A DNA stretch of 64,000 nucleotides from Neisseria sicca (GCF_017753665.1 NZ_CP072524.1:1984001-2048000), one strand, 5' to 3'. Shown: positions 15,523-23,175, counted from the first letter of the stretch. Numbers and translations are program-made. Notes: generated by a model from the letters alone, not told the origin.

Positions 15523-16680
15523 TTACTCCACTTGGTAACCGCGCATTTTTTTGCGGTTTTCATAATCGACGCGCAACAACAAAGTGATGCACACCAGCAT
15601 GACCACAACCGCCGAACCGCCGTAAGACATCAACGGCAACGGCAGCCCCTTGGTCGGCAAAATGCCGATGTTGACGCCGATATTGAAGAAACTTTGAATA
15701 CCTATCCAAACACCGATGCCGTTGGCGACATACGCGCCGAACGTCAAATCCAAATCGCGCGCCTGCCGTCCGATGGAAAAGGCGCGGACGACCAGCCAAA
15801 CATAGCAAGCAACCAAAATACACATACCCAAAAAGCCGAATTCCTCGCCGATAACGGCAAAGATAAAGTCAGTATGCGCCTCGGGCAGGTAGAAACGCTT
15901 TTCCAAACTCGCGCCCAAACCCTGACCGAACCATTCGCCGCGCGCAATCGCCATCAACGAATGCGTCAACTGGTAGCCTTTGCCCAAAGGGTCCGCCCAC
16001 GGATTCAAAAACGCCGACACGCGCGCCATGCGGTAAGGCGCAAGCATAATCGCCGCTGTCATGAATGAAGCCAGAATCATCCCCATCATGATGAAATACT
16101 TGGCAGGGAAACCCGCCAAAAACACCATAGCCATCGTAACGCCGACAATGACGACGAACGAACCGAAGTCGGGCTGGAACATAATCAACACCAAACCCGC
16201 GGCAATCAGCCCGCCCGGAAACATAATCTTCTTCACGCTCTGCAACACTTCCGCCTTGCGCGTGAACAGGCTGGACAAATACAAAACGACGGCAAGCTTG
16301 AACAACTCCGTCGGCTGGATATTGACCGGTCCCGCGTGAATCCAGCGGGTTGCCCCGTTAATCTCCCGCCCCAAAAACAAAACCAGCAGCAGCAAAAGCC
16401 CCGAGAAGCCGAAATACCAGGGCATAAGCTTTTTCCAAGTGTTCATGCTGATAAAAGACAGGCCGATGCACACAGAAACACCGACCGCGACAAACAAAGC
16501 CTGCTTGCCGACAAAAGAAAACTGCGTACCACCCTCCGCCGCCGCGTAAGCAATCGAAGCGGAATAAATCATCACCAGGCTGAACACGGTCATCAACACC
16601 GTCATCCACAAAAGCGATGTATCGAATTTCTGACCGCTGCGGGAAATCGGGCGGTCGAGAATTTTGGAAAGACTAATCAT
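15523..16680 (-). CDS. ftsW: FtsW, SEDS-family septal peptidoglycan polymerase
   Basis: 385 residues with about ten transmembrane helices. FtsW polymerises lipid II into glycan strands during septation together with FtsI. Signatures include NGATRWIHAGPVNIQPTE (about residues 105-122), FQPDFGSFVV, LEKRFYLPEAHTDFIFAVIGEE (about 270-291) and PTKGLPLPLMSYGGSAV near the C-terminus. I take the ATG at 16678-16680; a TTG eight codons upstream would add MFRNGCLF, and neither has a strong ribosome site. It is immediately upstream of murG; upstream lies the wrecked amidase, not murD directly. Confidence 0.96.
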   Translation of the reverse strand: MISLSKILDRPISRSGQKFDTSLLWMTVLMTVFSLVMIYSASIAYAAAEGGTQFSFVGKQALFVAVGVSVCIGLSFISMNTWKKLMPWYFGFSGLLLLLVLFLGREINGATRWIHAGPVNIQPTELFKLAVVLYLSSLFTRKAEVLQSVKKIMFPGGLIAAGLVLIMFQPDFGSFVVIVGVTMAMVFLAGFPAKYFIMMGMILASFMTAAIMLAPYRMARVSAFLNPWADPLGKGYQLTHSLMAIARGEWFGQGLGASLEKRFYLPEAHTDFIFAVIGEEFGFLGMCILVACYVWLVVRAFSIGRQARDLDLTFGAYVANGIGVWIGIQSFFNIGVNIGILPTKGLPLPLMSYGGSAVVVMLVCITLLLRVDYENRKKMRGYQVE

Positions 16681-16707
16681 GAACAAACATCCGTTACGGA
16701 ACAAACG

Positions 16708-16745
16708 TTTCAGACGACCTTTTGGATATACGGGTCGTCTGAAAA
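16708..16745. repeat. Inverted uptake-sequence pair upstream of ftsW
   Basis: GTTTCAGACGACC and GGTCGTCTGAAAA enclose about 13 bases, 28 bp upstream of the ftsW start. Between this and the next pair (16862-16909) the spacer to 16956 shows no gene; an ftsW promoter is likely to lie here but was not defined. Confidence 0.6.
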
Positions 16746-16861
16746 TATCGAAAATCAGAAAAACGTCATTCTAAAGGTTTCTTGCCAAAGCAACAATTCA
16801 GATTCTTTAAAGACAGTCGGATTCCGGCGTTCTTTGCGCCCTACCCTGCTCTTTGATACCG

Positions 16862-16909
16862 ATAAAAGGTCGTCTGAAAACGTTTTTATGTTTTCAGACG
16901 ACCTTTTAT
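16862..16909. terminator. Long perfect uptake-sequence hairpin after the amidase remnant
   Basis: ATAAAAGGTCGTCTGAAAAC and GTTTTCAGACGACCTTTTAT are perfectly complementary over 20 bases with an 8-base loop. It lies 47 bp beyond the amidase remnant stop codon. Confidence 0.75.
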
Positions 16910-16956
16910 GAATCTTTTCTTCGATCAAACAGACCGCTTTTTATCAAATGCAAACC

Positions 16957-17073
16957 CTAAACCACCTGCGGTATTTCCACCCACGGCTGTATCTGTTCCA
17001 ACTGCGCGGCGAGGCTAAGCAGCGTGTCTTCGCGTCCGTGTGCGGCGGCGAACTGGGTGCCGACGGGCAGCCC
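16957..17073 (-). pseudogene. C-terminal fragment of an amidase-family gene
   Basis: 38 codons plus stop encoding GLPVGTQFAAAHGRED followed by TLLSLAAQLEQIQPWVEIP. GLPVGxQ and the following LLxLAAQLE are the typical C-terminal block of amidase-signature enzymes (GatA/AmiS superfamily). The fragment ends exactly at the left end of the IS at 17074, and its reading frame continues in the fragment at 18186 once the IS and one copy of the 5-bp duplication are removed. Confidence 0.85.
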
Positions 17074-18185
17074 GAGACCTTTGCAAAAAAGCCCTTCCCC
17101 CGACAGCCGAAACCCAAACACAGGTTTTCGGCTGTTTTCGCCCCTAATTACGCCTGATTTTACCCAAATCCCCCCCTTAATCCTGCCCGGATACCTGATT
17201 ATCAGGCATCCGGGCCGCCTTTTAGGCGCAAACAGGCACACTTAGCCTGTTAGCCGCTTTCAACAGGTTCAAACACATCGCCTTCAGATGGCTTTGCGCA
17301 CTCACTTTAACCAGACCAAAATAGGCTGCCCGGGCGTAGCGGAATTTACGGTGCAGCGTACCGAAGCTTTGTTCGACCACATAACGGGTCTTCGACAAAT
17401 AGCGGTTACGTTTGGTTTGCGCTTCTGTTAGCGGGCAGTTGCGTTGGGCTTTGCGCATAATGCCGTCCAGCAACTGATGCTCTTTCAGATGTTGCCGGTT
17501 TTCCGCACTGTCGTAGCCTTTGTCGGCATAGACGGTCGTACCTTCGGCTATCCCTTCCAGCAAAGGCGACAGGTGGTTGCACTCATGGGTATTGGCGGGG
17601 GTTCGGTGTGGTTTGACCGCTGACTTGTCCTTCCTCATCAACTTCTATGGCCTGACGCTGTTTGCTGCCGGCGGTCTGAATAATGGTGGCGTCAATGACG
17701 GCGGCGGATGCTTTCTCTACTTTTAGGCCTTTTTCGGTCAGTTGGCGGTTAATCAGTTCCAGCAATTCGGACAGGGTGTTGTCTTGCGCCAGCCAGTTGC
17801 GGTAGCGGCATAAGGTGCTGTAATCGGGGATGCTCAGTTCGTCAAAACGGCAAAACAGGTTGAAATCGATGCGGGTGATAAGGCTGTGTTCGAGTTCGGG
17901 ATCGGAGAGGCTGTGCCATTGTCCGAGTAGGACGGCTTTGAACATGGATAGCAGTGGATAGGCGGGACGGCCGCGGTGGTCTCGAAGGTAACTGGTTCTT
18001 TGACGGTTCAGGTACTGTTCGATCGGTTGCCAATCAATCACTTGATCCAACTTCAATAGTGGGAAGCGGTCGATGTGTTTGGCAATCATGGCTTGTGCGG
18101 TTTGCCGGAAGAAGGTGCTCATGAGAAATCCCCTAAATGTCTTGGTGGGAATTTAGGGGATTTGGGGGAATTTTGCAAAGGTCTC
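17074..18185 (-). mobile_element. IS5-family insertion sequence, defective copy (1112 bp)
   Basis: The element starts with GAGACCTTTGCAAAA and ends with TTTTGCAAAGGTCTC (perfect 15-bp terminal inverted repeats). It is flanked by the 5-bp direct repeat AGCCC (17069-17073 and 18186-18190). Compared with the intact copy at 39411-40628 it lacks about 107 bp inside the transposase gene. It is inserted in an amidase gene within the dcw cluster. The transposase resembles neisserial IS1106-type proteins. Confidence 0.95.
17222..18122 (-). pseudogene. IS5-family transposase with internal deletion and frameshift
   Basis: The N-terminal part (from the ATG at 18120-18122) reads almost identically to the intact transposase at 39558-40565 up to the QVSGQTTP region (about residue 173). 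About 107 bp, equivalent to positions 39939-40045 of the intact copy, are missing, so the frame shifts and the C-terminal part (from TPANTHECNHL to the end) continues in another frame. The first catalytic Asp (VIDATII) is in the first piece, while the second Asp (YADKGYD) and Glu (VVEQSFG) are in the second, so no active enzyme can be made from this copy. Confidence 0.93.
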
Positions 18186-18400
18186 AGCCCGTGATGCCGG
18201 TAAAGCGGCACGCTCATGGCTGGGTTGCCGCTCATGTTCAGCGGCGATGTATAGCCGACGTATTGCAGCGCGGCGGCGGCTTCTTTTTCTAAAAACGGGT
18301 TGTTTTTCAAAAGAAAACCCAAACGCAGCGTGCCAAACAGCAGGCGCATGGCTTTTTGTGCGGCGGGCGGCGGCATCAGCTCGGATTGATAAACACACGT
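18186..18400 (-). pseudogene. Middle fragment of the amidase-family gene
   Basis: The minus strand encodes about 70 residues from ELMPPPAAQKAMRLL through YTSPLNMSGNPAMSVPLYRHHGL. N-x-S/T-G-x-P-A-M-S-V-P is the classical segment before GLPVG in amidase-signature enzymes. The 5' two thirds of the gene, including the Ser-cisSer-Lys catalytic region, are absent: an uptake-sequence hairpin (18509) and the murD end (18613) lie where they should be. The left boundary of recognisable homology near 18400 is approximate. This gene was therefore broken both by 5' loss and by the IS. Confidence 0.75.
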
Positions 18401-18508
18401 TTTGTCTGTCAGGCATAGCTGCCCGCCGCCTCGCCGTTCGCCCGCATAGGCAATTTTTAAGAAACAGTAACACCGGATAAAGGAAAAGAACAAGTTTGCC
18501 GTTGATGC

Positions 18509-18553
18509 AAAAAGGTCGTCTGAAACCGCCTTAACGTTTTCAGACGACCTTTG
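18509..18553. terminator. Uptake-sequence hairpin after murD
   Basis: CAAAAAGGTCGTCTGAAA and TTTTCAGACGACCTTTG enclose an 11-base loop, about 60 bp beyond the murD stop. A further single AGGCCGTCTGAA copy overlaps the region 18602-18613 at the murD end. Confidence 0.7.
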
Positions 18554-18612
18554 AGGCAATGGCGCACAAGGTTTACGGTAAAACCAACCCTCTTTTCATG
18601 TTTCAGACGGCC

Positions 18613-19950
18613 TCACAAAGCCTTAAACGCTTCAATAAACACTTCCGAACGGTGCGCATAGCCTTTGAACATATCAAAGCTCGCGCAGGCGGGACTGAGC
18701 AGCACAATATCGCCCGCTTCGGCTTGGGCGTATGCCGTCTGCACCGCTTCTTCCAAAGTAGCACAGTCAGTCATATTCAAACCGCAGCCGTCCAAATCAC
18801 GGTGGATTTGCGGCGCATCGACGCCGATTAGGAACACACCTTTTGCCTTGCCGGCAAGTGCGTCGCGCAGGGGCGTGAAGTCCTGCCCTTTGCCCATGCC
18901 GCCCAAAATGACGAAGAGCGGATTTTGCAAACCGGCAATCGCGGCGGCGGTCGCGCCGACGTTCGTGCCTTTGCTGTCGTCGATAAACACCACGCCGTTT
19001 TTCTCGCCGATTTTTTCCACTCGGTGCGGCAGGCCTTGGAAGGTTTTGACGTGTTCGAGCAATGCTTCGCGCGGCAAACCGACGGCTTCGCACAAGGCGA
19101 CGGCAGCCATGACGTTGGCAGCGTTGTGCAAGCCTTGCAGCGGGATGTCTTGCGTGGCAATCAAATCTTCATCGCCTTGTTTCAGACGACCCGTCTCGCG
19201 TTCCAGCCAAAAATCGGCTTCGTGTTCCAACGAAAACCATTTCACCTCGCGCCCGGCGCGCTTCATGGCGCGGCAGAACACGTCGTCTGAATTCAAAACC
19301 TGCACACCATCGCCACGGAAAATCTTGGCTTTGGTATGCGCATAGTCGAGCAAGTCGTCGTAGCGGTCGAGATGGTCTTCGGAAATGTTCAGCACCGTCG
19401 CCGCAGTCGGGCGCAGGCTTTCGGTGTTTTCCAGTTGGAAGCTGGAAAGCTCCAACACCCACACGTCCGCCTTTTTGCCTTCGCGCTGCAATTCCGCCTC
19501 CAAAACCGGCGTGCCGATATTGCCCGCGATAACGGTATCCAGCCCGCACTTGATGCAAAGATAGCCGACCAGGCTCGTTACCGTGGTTTTACCGTTGCTG
19601 CCGGTAATCGCAATCACCTTGTCGCCGCGGCGGTTCACAATGTCCGCCAGCAATTCAATGTCGCCCAACACGCGCCCGCCGTTTTGTTTGAACGCCTCGA
19701 TATCCGGCTGACGCTCGCTGATGCCAGGACTGAGCGCCAGAATATCGAACCCGTTGTCCAACGCATCTTTCAGACGACCCGTGTAAAACACCAGCCCGTC
19801 AAACATCTTGCCGATTTGCGACACGCGCTCCGGTTTCAGCTCCGCATCATAAGCGGCAACCTCCGCGCCGTTTTTGCGCAGATAGGCAATCATGGAAATA
19901 CCCGTGCCGCCAAGTCCGGCGACGAGGATTTTTTTGTTTTGGAAAGTCAT
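18613..19950 (-). CDS. murD: UDP-N-acetylmuramoyl-L-alanine-D-glutamate ligase
   Basis: 445 residues, the ligase that adds D-Glu in peptidoglycan precursor synthesis. The N-terminal loop VAGLGGTGISMIAYL (about 10-24), ATP loop AITGSNGKTTVTSL (about 114-127), NISEDHLDRYDD (about 190-201) and the C-terminal LSPACASFDMFKGYAHRSEVF are diagnostic of MurD. Two internal uptake sequences are read as TGRLK in the protein. It is the most upstream dcw gene in this stretch; mraY, which usually precedes murD, is not next to it here. Confidence 0.98.
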   Translation of the reverse strand: MTFQNKKILVAGLGGTGISMIAYLRKNGAEVAAYDAELKPERVSQIGKMFDGLVFYTGRLKDALDNGFDILALSPGISERQPDIEAFKQNGGRVLGDIELLADIVNRRGDKVIAITGSNGKTTVTSLVGYLCIKCGLDTVIAGNIGTPVLEAELQREGKKADVWVLELSSFQLENTESLRPTAATVLNISEDHLDRYDDLLDYAHTKAKIFRGDGVQVLNSDDVFCRAMKRAGREVKWFSLEHEADFWLERETGRLKQGDEDLIATQDIPLQGLHNAANVMAAVALCEAVGLPREALLEHVKTFQGLPHRVEKIGEKNGVVFIDDSKGTNVGATAAAIAGLQNPLFVILGGMGKGQDFTPLRDALAGKAKGVFLIGVDAPQIHRDLDGCGLNMTDCATLEEAVQTAYAQAEAGDIVLLSPACASFDMFKGYAHRSEVFIEAFKAL

Positions 19951-19971
19951 TGTGGTTTTGTCCTAAGTTTT

Positions 19972-19983
19972 TTCAGACGGCAT
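19972..19983 (-). other. Meningococcal-type uptake sequence (AT-DUS)
   Basis: The minus strand reads ATGCCGTCTGAA, the dialect of N. meningitidis and N. gonorrhoeae, in a window dominated by AGGTCGTCTGAA. It lies in the 43-bp gap between the Sel1 gene and murD. Confidence 0.8.
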
Positions 19984-19993
19984 TTAGAAAAAT

Positions 19994-21025
19994 TCAATAT
20001 CCTGCCTGATTCAATTTTCTATAAGCATCACAACCTGTTTGGAATCCATTATCACAAGCCTTACCAAACCACTCTTTGGCAATCTTATAGTTCTGACGAA
20101 CTCCTTGCCCATTGGCATACTTCACACCCAAATTAAATTGGGCTTCTGCAATCCCTTGTTCTGCCGCCTTGCGATACCACTGCACTGCCTGTATATAGTC
20201 CTGACGAACTCCTTGCCCATTGTTGTATATCAAACCCAAATTATATTGGGCTTGTGCGATCCCTTGTTCTGCCGCCTTGCGATACCACTGCACTGCCTGT
20301 ATATAGTCCTGACGAACTCCTCGCCCATTCTCGTACATCACACCCAAATTAAATTGGGCTTGTGCAAACCCTTGTTCTGCAGCCTTGCGATACCACTGCA
20401 CTGCCTGTGTATAGTCCTTACGAACTCCTTGCCCATTGTCGTATATCACACCTAAATTAAATTGGGCTTGTGCGATCCCTTGTTCTGCAGCCTTGCGAAA
20501 CCACTTCACTATCTGTACATAGTCTTGACGGACTCCCTGTCCGTTGTAATACATCAAACCTAAATTAAATTGGGCTTCTGCAATCCCTTGTTCTGCCGCC
20601 TTGCGATACCATCTGACCGCTTCAACATAGTCTTTGCGGACACCTTGTCCTTTTTCATACATCACACCCAAATTATATTGGGCTTTAGCATTCCCTTGTT
20701 CTGCCGCCTTGCGATACCAATGCACAGCCTGTGCATCGTTTTGACGGACTCCTTGCCCGTTGTTGTACATCAAACCCAAATTAAATTGGGCTTTAGTATG
20801 CCCTTGTTCTGCCGCCTTGCGATACCACTGCACTGCCTGTGCATAGTCCTTACGAACTCCTTTCCCATTGTAGTACATCCCACCCAAATTATATTGGGCT
20901 TTAGCATTTCCTTGCTTCGCAACTTGAAACGTTTCCTTAAAATCCGGCACATTATCAGCCCAAGTTGCTTGCCCTATGCCCAAAGCCAGCAAAGCAACCA
21001 TCATTTTTTTCAACCATGTATTCAT
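19994..21025 (-). CDS. Exported Sel1-repeat protein (eight repeats)
   Basis: 343 residues. A signal peptide (residues 1-23, cut after ATWA) precedes eight near-identical 36-residue Sel1-like repeats of the form AxAQxNLGxMYxNGxGVRxDYxQAVxWYRKAAEQG (pattern only), followed by a divergent end GFQTGCDAYRKLNQAGY. Sel1 repeats are TPR-like helix pairs forming a solenoid that binds proteins; periplasmic location is inferred. The coding DNA is a 108-bp tandem repeat, so repeat number could change by slippage or recombination. A CREE ends 17 bp upstream of the ATG, with AGGGAAG as ribosome site. The position before murD matches that of a small unnamed gene in some neisserial dcw clusters, which is only a guess at equivalence. 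Confidence 0.93.
   Translation of the reverse strand: MNTWLKKMMVALLALGIGQATWADNVPDFKETFQVAKQGNAKAQYNLGGMYYNGKGVRKDYAQAVQWYRKAAEQGHTKAQFNLGLMYNNGQGVRQNDAQAVHWYRKAAEQGNAKAQYNLGVMYEKGQGVRKDYVEAVRWYRKAAEQGIAEAQFNLGLMYYNGQGVRQDYVQIVKWFRKAAEQGIAQAQFNLGVIYDNGQGVRKDYTQAVQWYRKAAEQGFAQAQFNLGVMYENGRGVRQDYIQAVQWYRKAAEQGIAQAQYNLGLIYNNGQGVRQDYIQAVQWYRKAAEQGIAEAQFNLGVKYANGQGVRQNYKIAKEWFGKACDNGFQTGCDAYRKLNQAGY
20000..20930 (-). repeat. Tandem 108-bp repeats encoding the Sel1 array
   Basis: Eight consecutive 108-bp units, each containing the stretch TTGTTCTGC(C/A)GCCTTGCGATACCA on the plus strand, differ mainly at a few codons. Neighbouring units such as those around 20170 and 20280 are nearly identical. The array lies entirely within the Sel1 gene. 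Confidence 0.85.
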
Positions 21026-21042
21026 TTCAAACTTCCCTGATG

Positions 21043-21148
21043 TATAGTGGATTAAATTTAAACCAGTACGGCATTGCCTCGCATTGCCGTACTATTTGTA
21101 CTGTCTGCGGCTTCGTCGCCTTGTCCTGATTTTTGTTAATCCACTATA
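21043..21148. mobile_element. Correia repeat-enclosed element, short form (106 bp)
   Basis: TATAGTGGATTAA at the left and TTAATCCACTATA at the right bound a short-form CREE without the internal ~50 bp. It directly precedes the Sel1 gene, so any promoter in it would drive that gene. Confidence 0.93.
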
Positions 21149-21164
21149 TGTTTCATAAAAAATC

Positions 21165-21207
21165 ACGACATTTTCAGACGACGGCCGAGGTCGTCTGAAA
21201 ATGTCGT
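21165..21207. terminator. Perfect 18-bp uptake-sequence hairpin
   Basis: ACGACATTTTCAGACGAC and GTCGTCTGAAAATGTCGT are perfectly complementary with a 7-base loop. The stem extends 5 bp beyond the uptake sequences. It lies between the globin gene stop (21385) and the CREE, so it may end the globin message. Confidence 0.6.
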
Positions 21208-21384
21208 AATTCTATCCTGACTGCATTTAAAATGCTATTTTGCCACTTTGCCTGACTGTTACCGGCAGAAATATCGTTATTGGGATTCTCCGCCATTGAT
21301 TGAGTGCAACGGCTGCAACTTTACAGCAGCAGCCCTTTTATCAAACAGGAAAAACGGGAAGGGATTCGCTTTTTTCAGACGACC

Positions 21385-21873
21385 TCAAGCCGGGAAGGTT
21401 GGGAAATAACCGTCCACGCCGTATTGCTTTAAGACGTTTTTCAGCTCGGGAATGCGGATTGCGGGATCGACCGCCATCGGCGGCATGGGCGGGTCTACGC
21501 CTTCTTCGTTTTGGTTGCGCATCCAGTCCGCCATCGCAAAAATTCGGATAAGGACGGGCTCGGCGAGGTCTTTGCTGATTTCCAGTTCGTTCATGGCTTG
21601 GGCGAAGCAGGCGACCCATTCGTCGCGCACCTGCATATTCACGGCAAAGGGCATGTGCCGCGCGCGCAGCATGGGATGGCCGTATTTCTGCTCGAACAAG
21701 GGCGGGCCGCCGAGCCAGCCGCTGAAAAATTCGTAGAGTTTTTCGCGAATCAGCGTCATGTCTTCGCCGTGCATCTGGCGCAGGGCGCGGTATTGCGGCT
21801 CGAGTTCCATCAAGTCGTAAAAGCGGTCGGTCAGGTTGCGTACGCCTGCCGCACCGCCGAATGCGTGATACAT
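21385..21873 (-). CDS. Group II truncated haemoglobin
   Basis: 162 residues, a 2-on-2 globin. The N-terminal FGGAAGVRNLTDRFYDLME (B-helix Tyr at about residue 19), the GG pair in SGWLGGPPLFEQKYG, the proximal haem ligand His73 in RARHMPF and Trp86 at the G8 position are the group II signature. It has a longer than usual C-terminal extension (about 30 residues rich in Pro and Met). Such proteins bind O2 and often take part in NO or oxidative stress handling, but the role here is not shown. An AAAGAAAGAAC stretch precedes the ATG. The gene is single, divergent from lrgAB. Confidence 0.9.
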   Translation of the reverse strand: MYHAFGGAAGVRNLTDRFYDLMELEPQYRALRQMHGEDMTLIREKLYEFFSGWLGGPPLFEQKYGHPMLRARHMPFAVNMQVRDEWVACFAQAMNELEISKDLAEPVLIRIFAMADWMRNQNEEGVDPPMPPMAVDPAIRIPELKNVLKQYGVDGYFPTFPA

Positions 21874-21941
21874 AGTGTTCTTTCTTTAAAGGTCGTCTGA
21901 AACGGTGATTTTAATAGACCGGGCCGCCTGCGTCATGCACG

Positions 21942-22002
21942 AGATCGTCTGAAAACGCGGCCTGGGCAAAATCAAACCGGCAAACGGGTTTTCAGACGAC
22001 CC
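21942..22002. repeat. Uptake-sequence pair in the globin-lrgA divergent region
   Basis: GATCGTCTGAAAAC and GTTTTCAGACGACC lie 34 bases apart, and a third single copy lies near 21886. As the flanking genes diverge, this is not a terminator for either and may simply be an uptake signal. Confidence 0.55.
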
Positions 22003-22085
22003 CAAGGGCGTTATGATTCAATTATTAACAAAGATTCATAAACCGCCCGTCTGCAAAGCGGCAAACCATAGAGGAAACCCGACCC

Positions 22086-22430
22086 ATGCACACCATACGC
22101 GCCTTGCTCGTCCTGCTCGGCTGCCTCGCACTCGGCGAAACCGCCGCCTACCTTACGGGCATCAAATTGCCCGGCAGCATCATCGGCATGGGCATTCTGT
22201 TTGCCATGCTTCAGGCGGAGTGGGTGAAAGCCGAGTGGTTGCAGCAGCTTACCGACGCGCTGATGGCAAACCTGACGCTTTTCCTTGTGCCGCCTTGTGT
22301 CGCCGTCATCAGCTATTTGGATTTGATTGCCGACAGTTGGCTGTCGATACTCGTCTCCGCCGCCGCCAGTACCGTGTGCGTCCTGTTGGTTACGGGCAAA
22401 GTGCATCAATGGATACGGGAGAAAATCTGA
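22086..22430 (+). CDS. lrgA: CidA/LrgA family holin-like protein
   Basis: 114 residues with four hydrophobic helices and the family motif IKLPGSIIGMGILFAML at about residues 22-38. CidA/LrgA proteins are small inner-membrane proteins with holin-like properties, linked in other bacteria to murein hydrolase activity, and more recently to pyruvate transport with their LrgB partner. GAGGAAA lies 8 bases before the ATG. Stop and start overlap by one base with lrgB (TGATG), giving strict coupling. Confidence 0.92.
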   Translation: MHTIRALLVLLGCLALGETAAYLTGIKLPGSIIGMGILFAMLQAEWVKAEWLQQLTDALMANLTLFLVPPCVAVISYLDLIADSWLSILVSAAASTVCVLLVTGKVHQWIREKI

Positions 22431-23131
22431 TGGACGGCATCCTTTCCCTGTGGCAACAGCCCAGCGTCCTGCTTTTCCTGACGCTGGCAGTTTACGCGCT
22501 GGCACTCATCCTCCGCGCGCGGACGGGCTATCTGCTGCTCAACCCCGTCTTAATCAGTACCGTTACCCTGATTGCCTACCTCAAAATCCTCGACATCGAT
22601 TACGCCGTGTACCACGATGCCGCGCAGTTTATCGACTTCTGGCTCAAGCCCGCCGTCGTCGCGCTCGCCGTCCCGCTCTACCAAAACCGTCAAAAAATCT
22701 TCAGCCAGTGGCTGCCCGTCATCGTCTCGCAGCTCGCCGGCAGCGTGACCGGCATCATCACAGGCATGTATTTCGCCAAATGGCTGGGCGCGGAGCGCGA
22801 AGTCGTCCTCTCGCTCGCCGCCAAATCCGTGACCAACCCCATCGCCATCGAAATCACCCGCACCATAGGCGGCATCCCCGCCATCACCGCCGCCACCGTC
22901 ATTGTCGCCGGGCTGGTCGGGCAGATCGCCGGTTATACCGTACTTAAAAACACAGTCGTCATGCCCTCGTCTGTCGGCATGTCGCTCGGCACCGCCTCAC
23001 ACGCCATGGGCATCGCCGCCTCACTCGAGCGCAGCCGGCGCATGGCGGCATACGCAGGGCTGGGGCTGACCCTCAACGGCGTGCTGACCGCCGCCATCGC
23101 CCCGATTATCATCCCCGTATTAGGATTCTGA
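22430..23131 (+). CDS. lrgB: CidB/LrgB family membrane protein
   Basis: 233 residues, multi-spanning. The family pattern LLNPVLISTVTLIAYLK (about 35-51), FWLKPAVVALAVPLY (about 68-82), LAAKSVTNPIAIEI (about 130-143) and GTASHAMGIAAS (about 187-198) identifies LrgB. I chose the ATG at 22430 because it overlaps the lrgA stop and has GGGAG nine bases upstream; a much earlier start in the same frame would run through lrgA and is not credible. Function is presumed to be with LrgA as one membrane module. Confidence 0.94.
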   Translation: MDGILSLWQQPSVLLFLTLAVYALALILRARTGYLLLNPVLISTVTLIAYLKILDIDYAVYHDAAQFIDFWLKPAVVALAVPLYQNRQKIFSQWLPVIVSQLAGSVTGIITGMYFAKWLGAEREVVLSLAAKSVTNPIAIEITRTIGGIPAITAATVIVAGLVGQIAGYTVLKNTVVMPSSVGMSLGTASHAMGIAASLERSRRMAAYAGLGLTLNGVLTAAIAPIIIPVLGF

Positions 23132-23136
23132 ACACT

Positions 23137-23175
23137 TTTCAGACGACCCCGATGAACCAAAAGGTCGTCTGAAAA
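23137..23175. terminator. Uptake-sequence hairpin between lrgB and argJ
   Basis: TTTTCAGACGACC and GGTCGTCTGAAAA enclose a 13-base loop, 6 bp after the lrgB stop. argJ starts 38 bp beyond it with an AAAGGAGCAG ribosome site, so argJ is probably transcribed separately or by read-through. Confidence 0.7.

Noticed and set aside
17165..17180. Run of seven C residues as a phase-variation tract
   Set aside because: It lies in the non-coding end of the IS, not at a promoter or in a reading frame, and the other IS copy differs there by a base.
20000..20930. Regular repeats resembling a CRISPR-like array
   Set aside because: The 108-bp period equals 36 codons, the units are contiguous with no unique spacers, and they encode Sel1 repeats in one open frame.
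22690..22902. Minus-strand frames opposite lrgB and argJ
   Set aside because: They are antisense shadows of GC-rich genes with clear family motifs on the plus strand.
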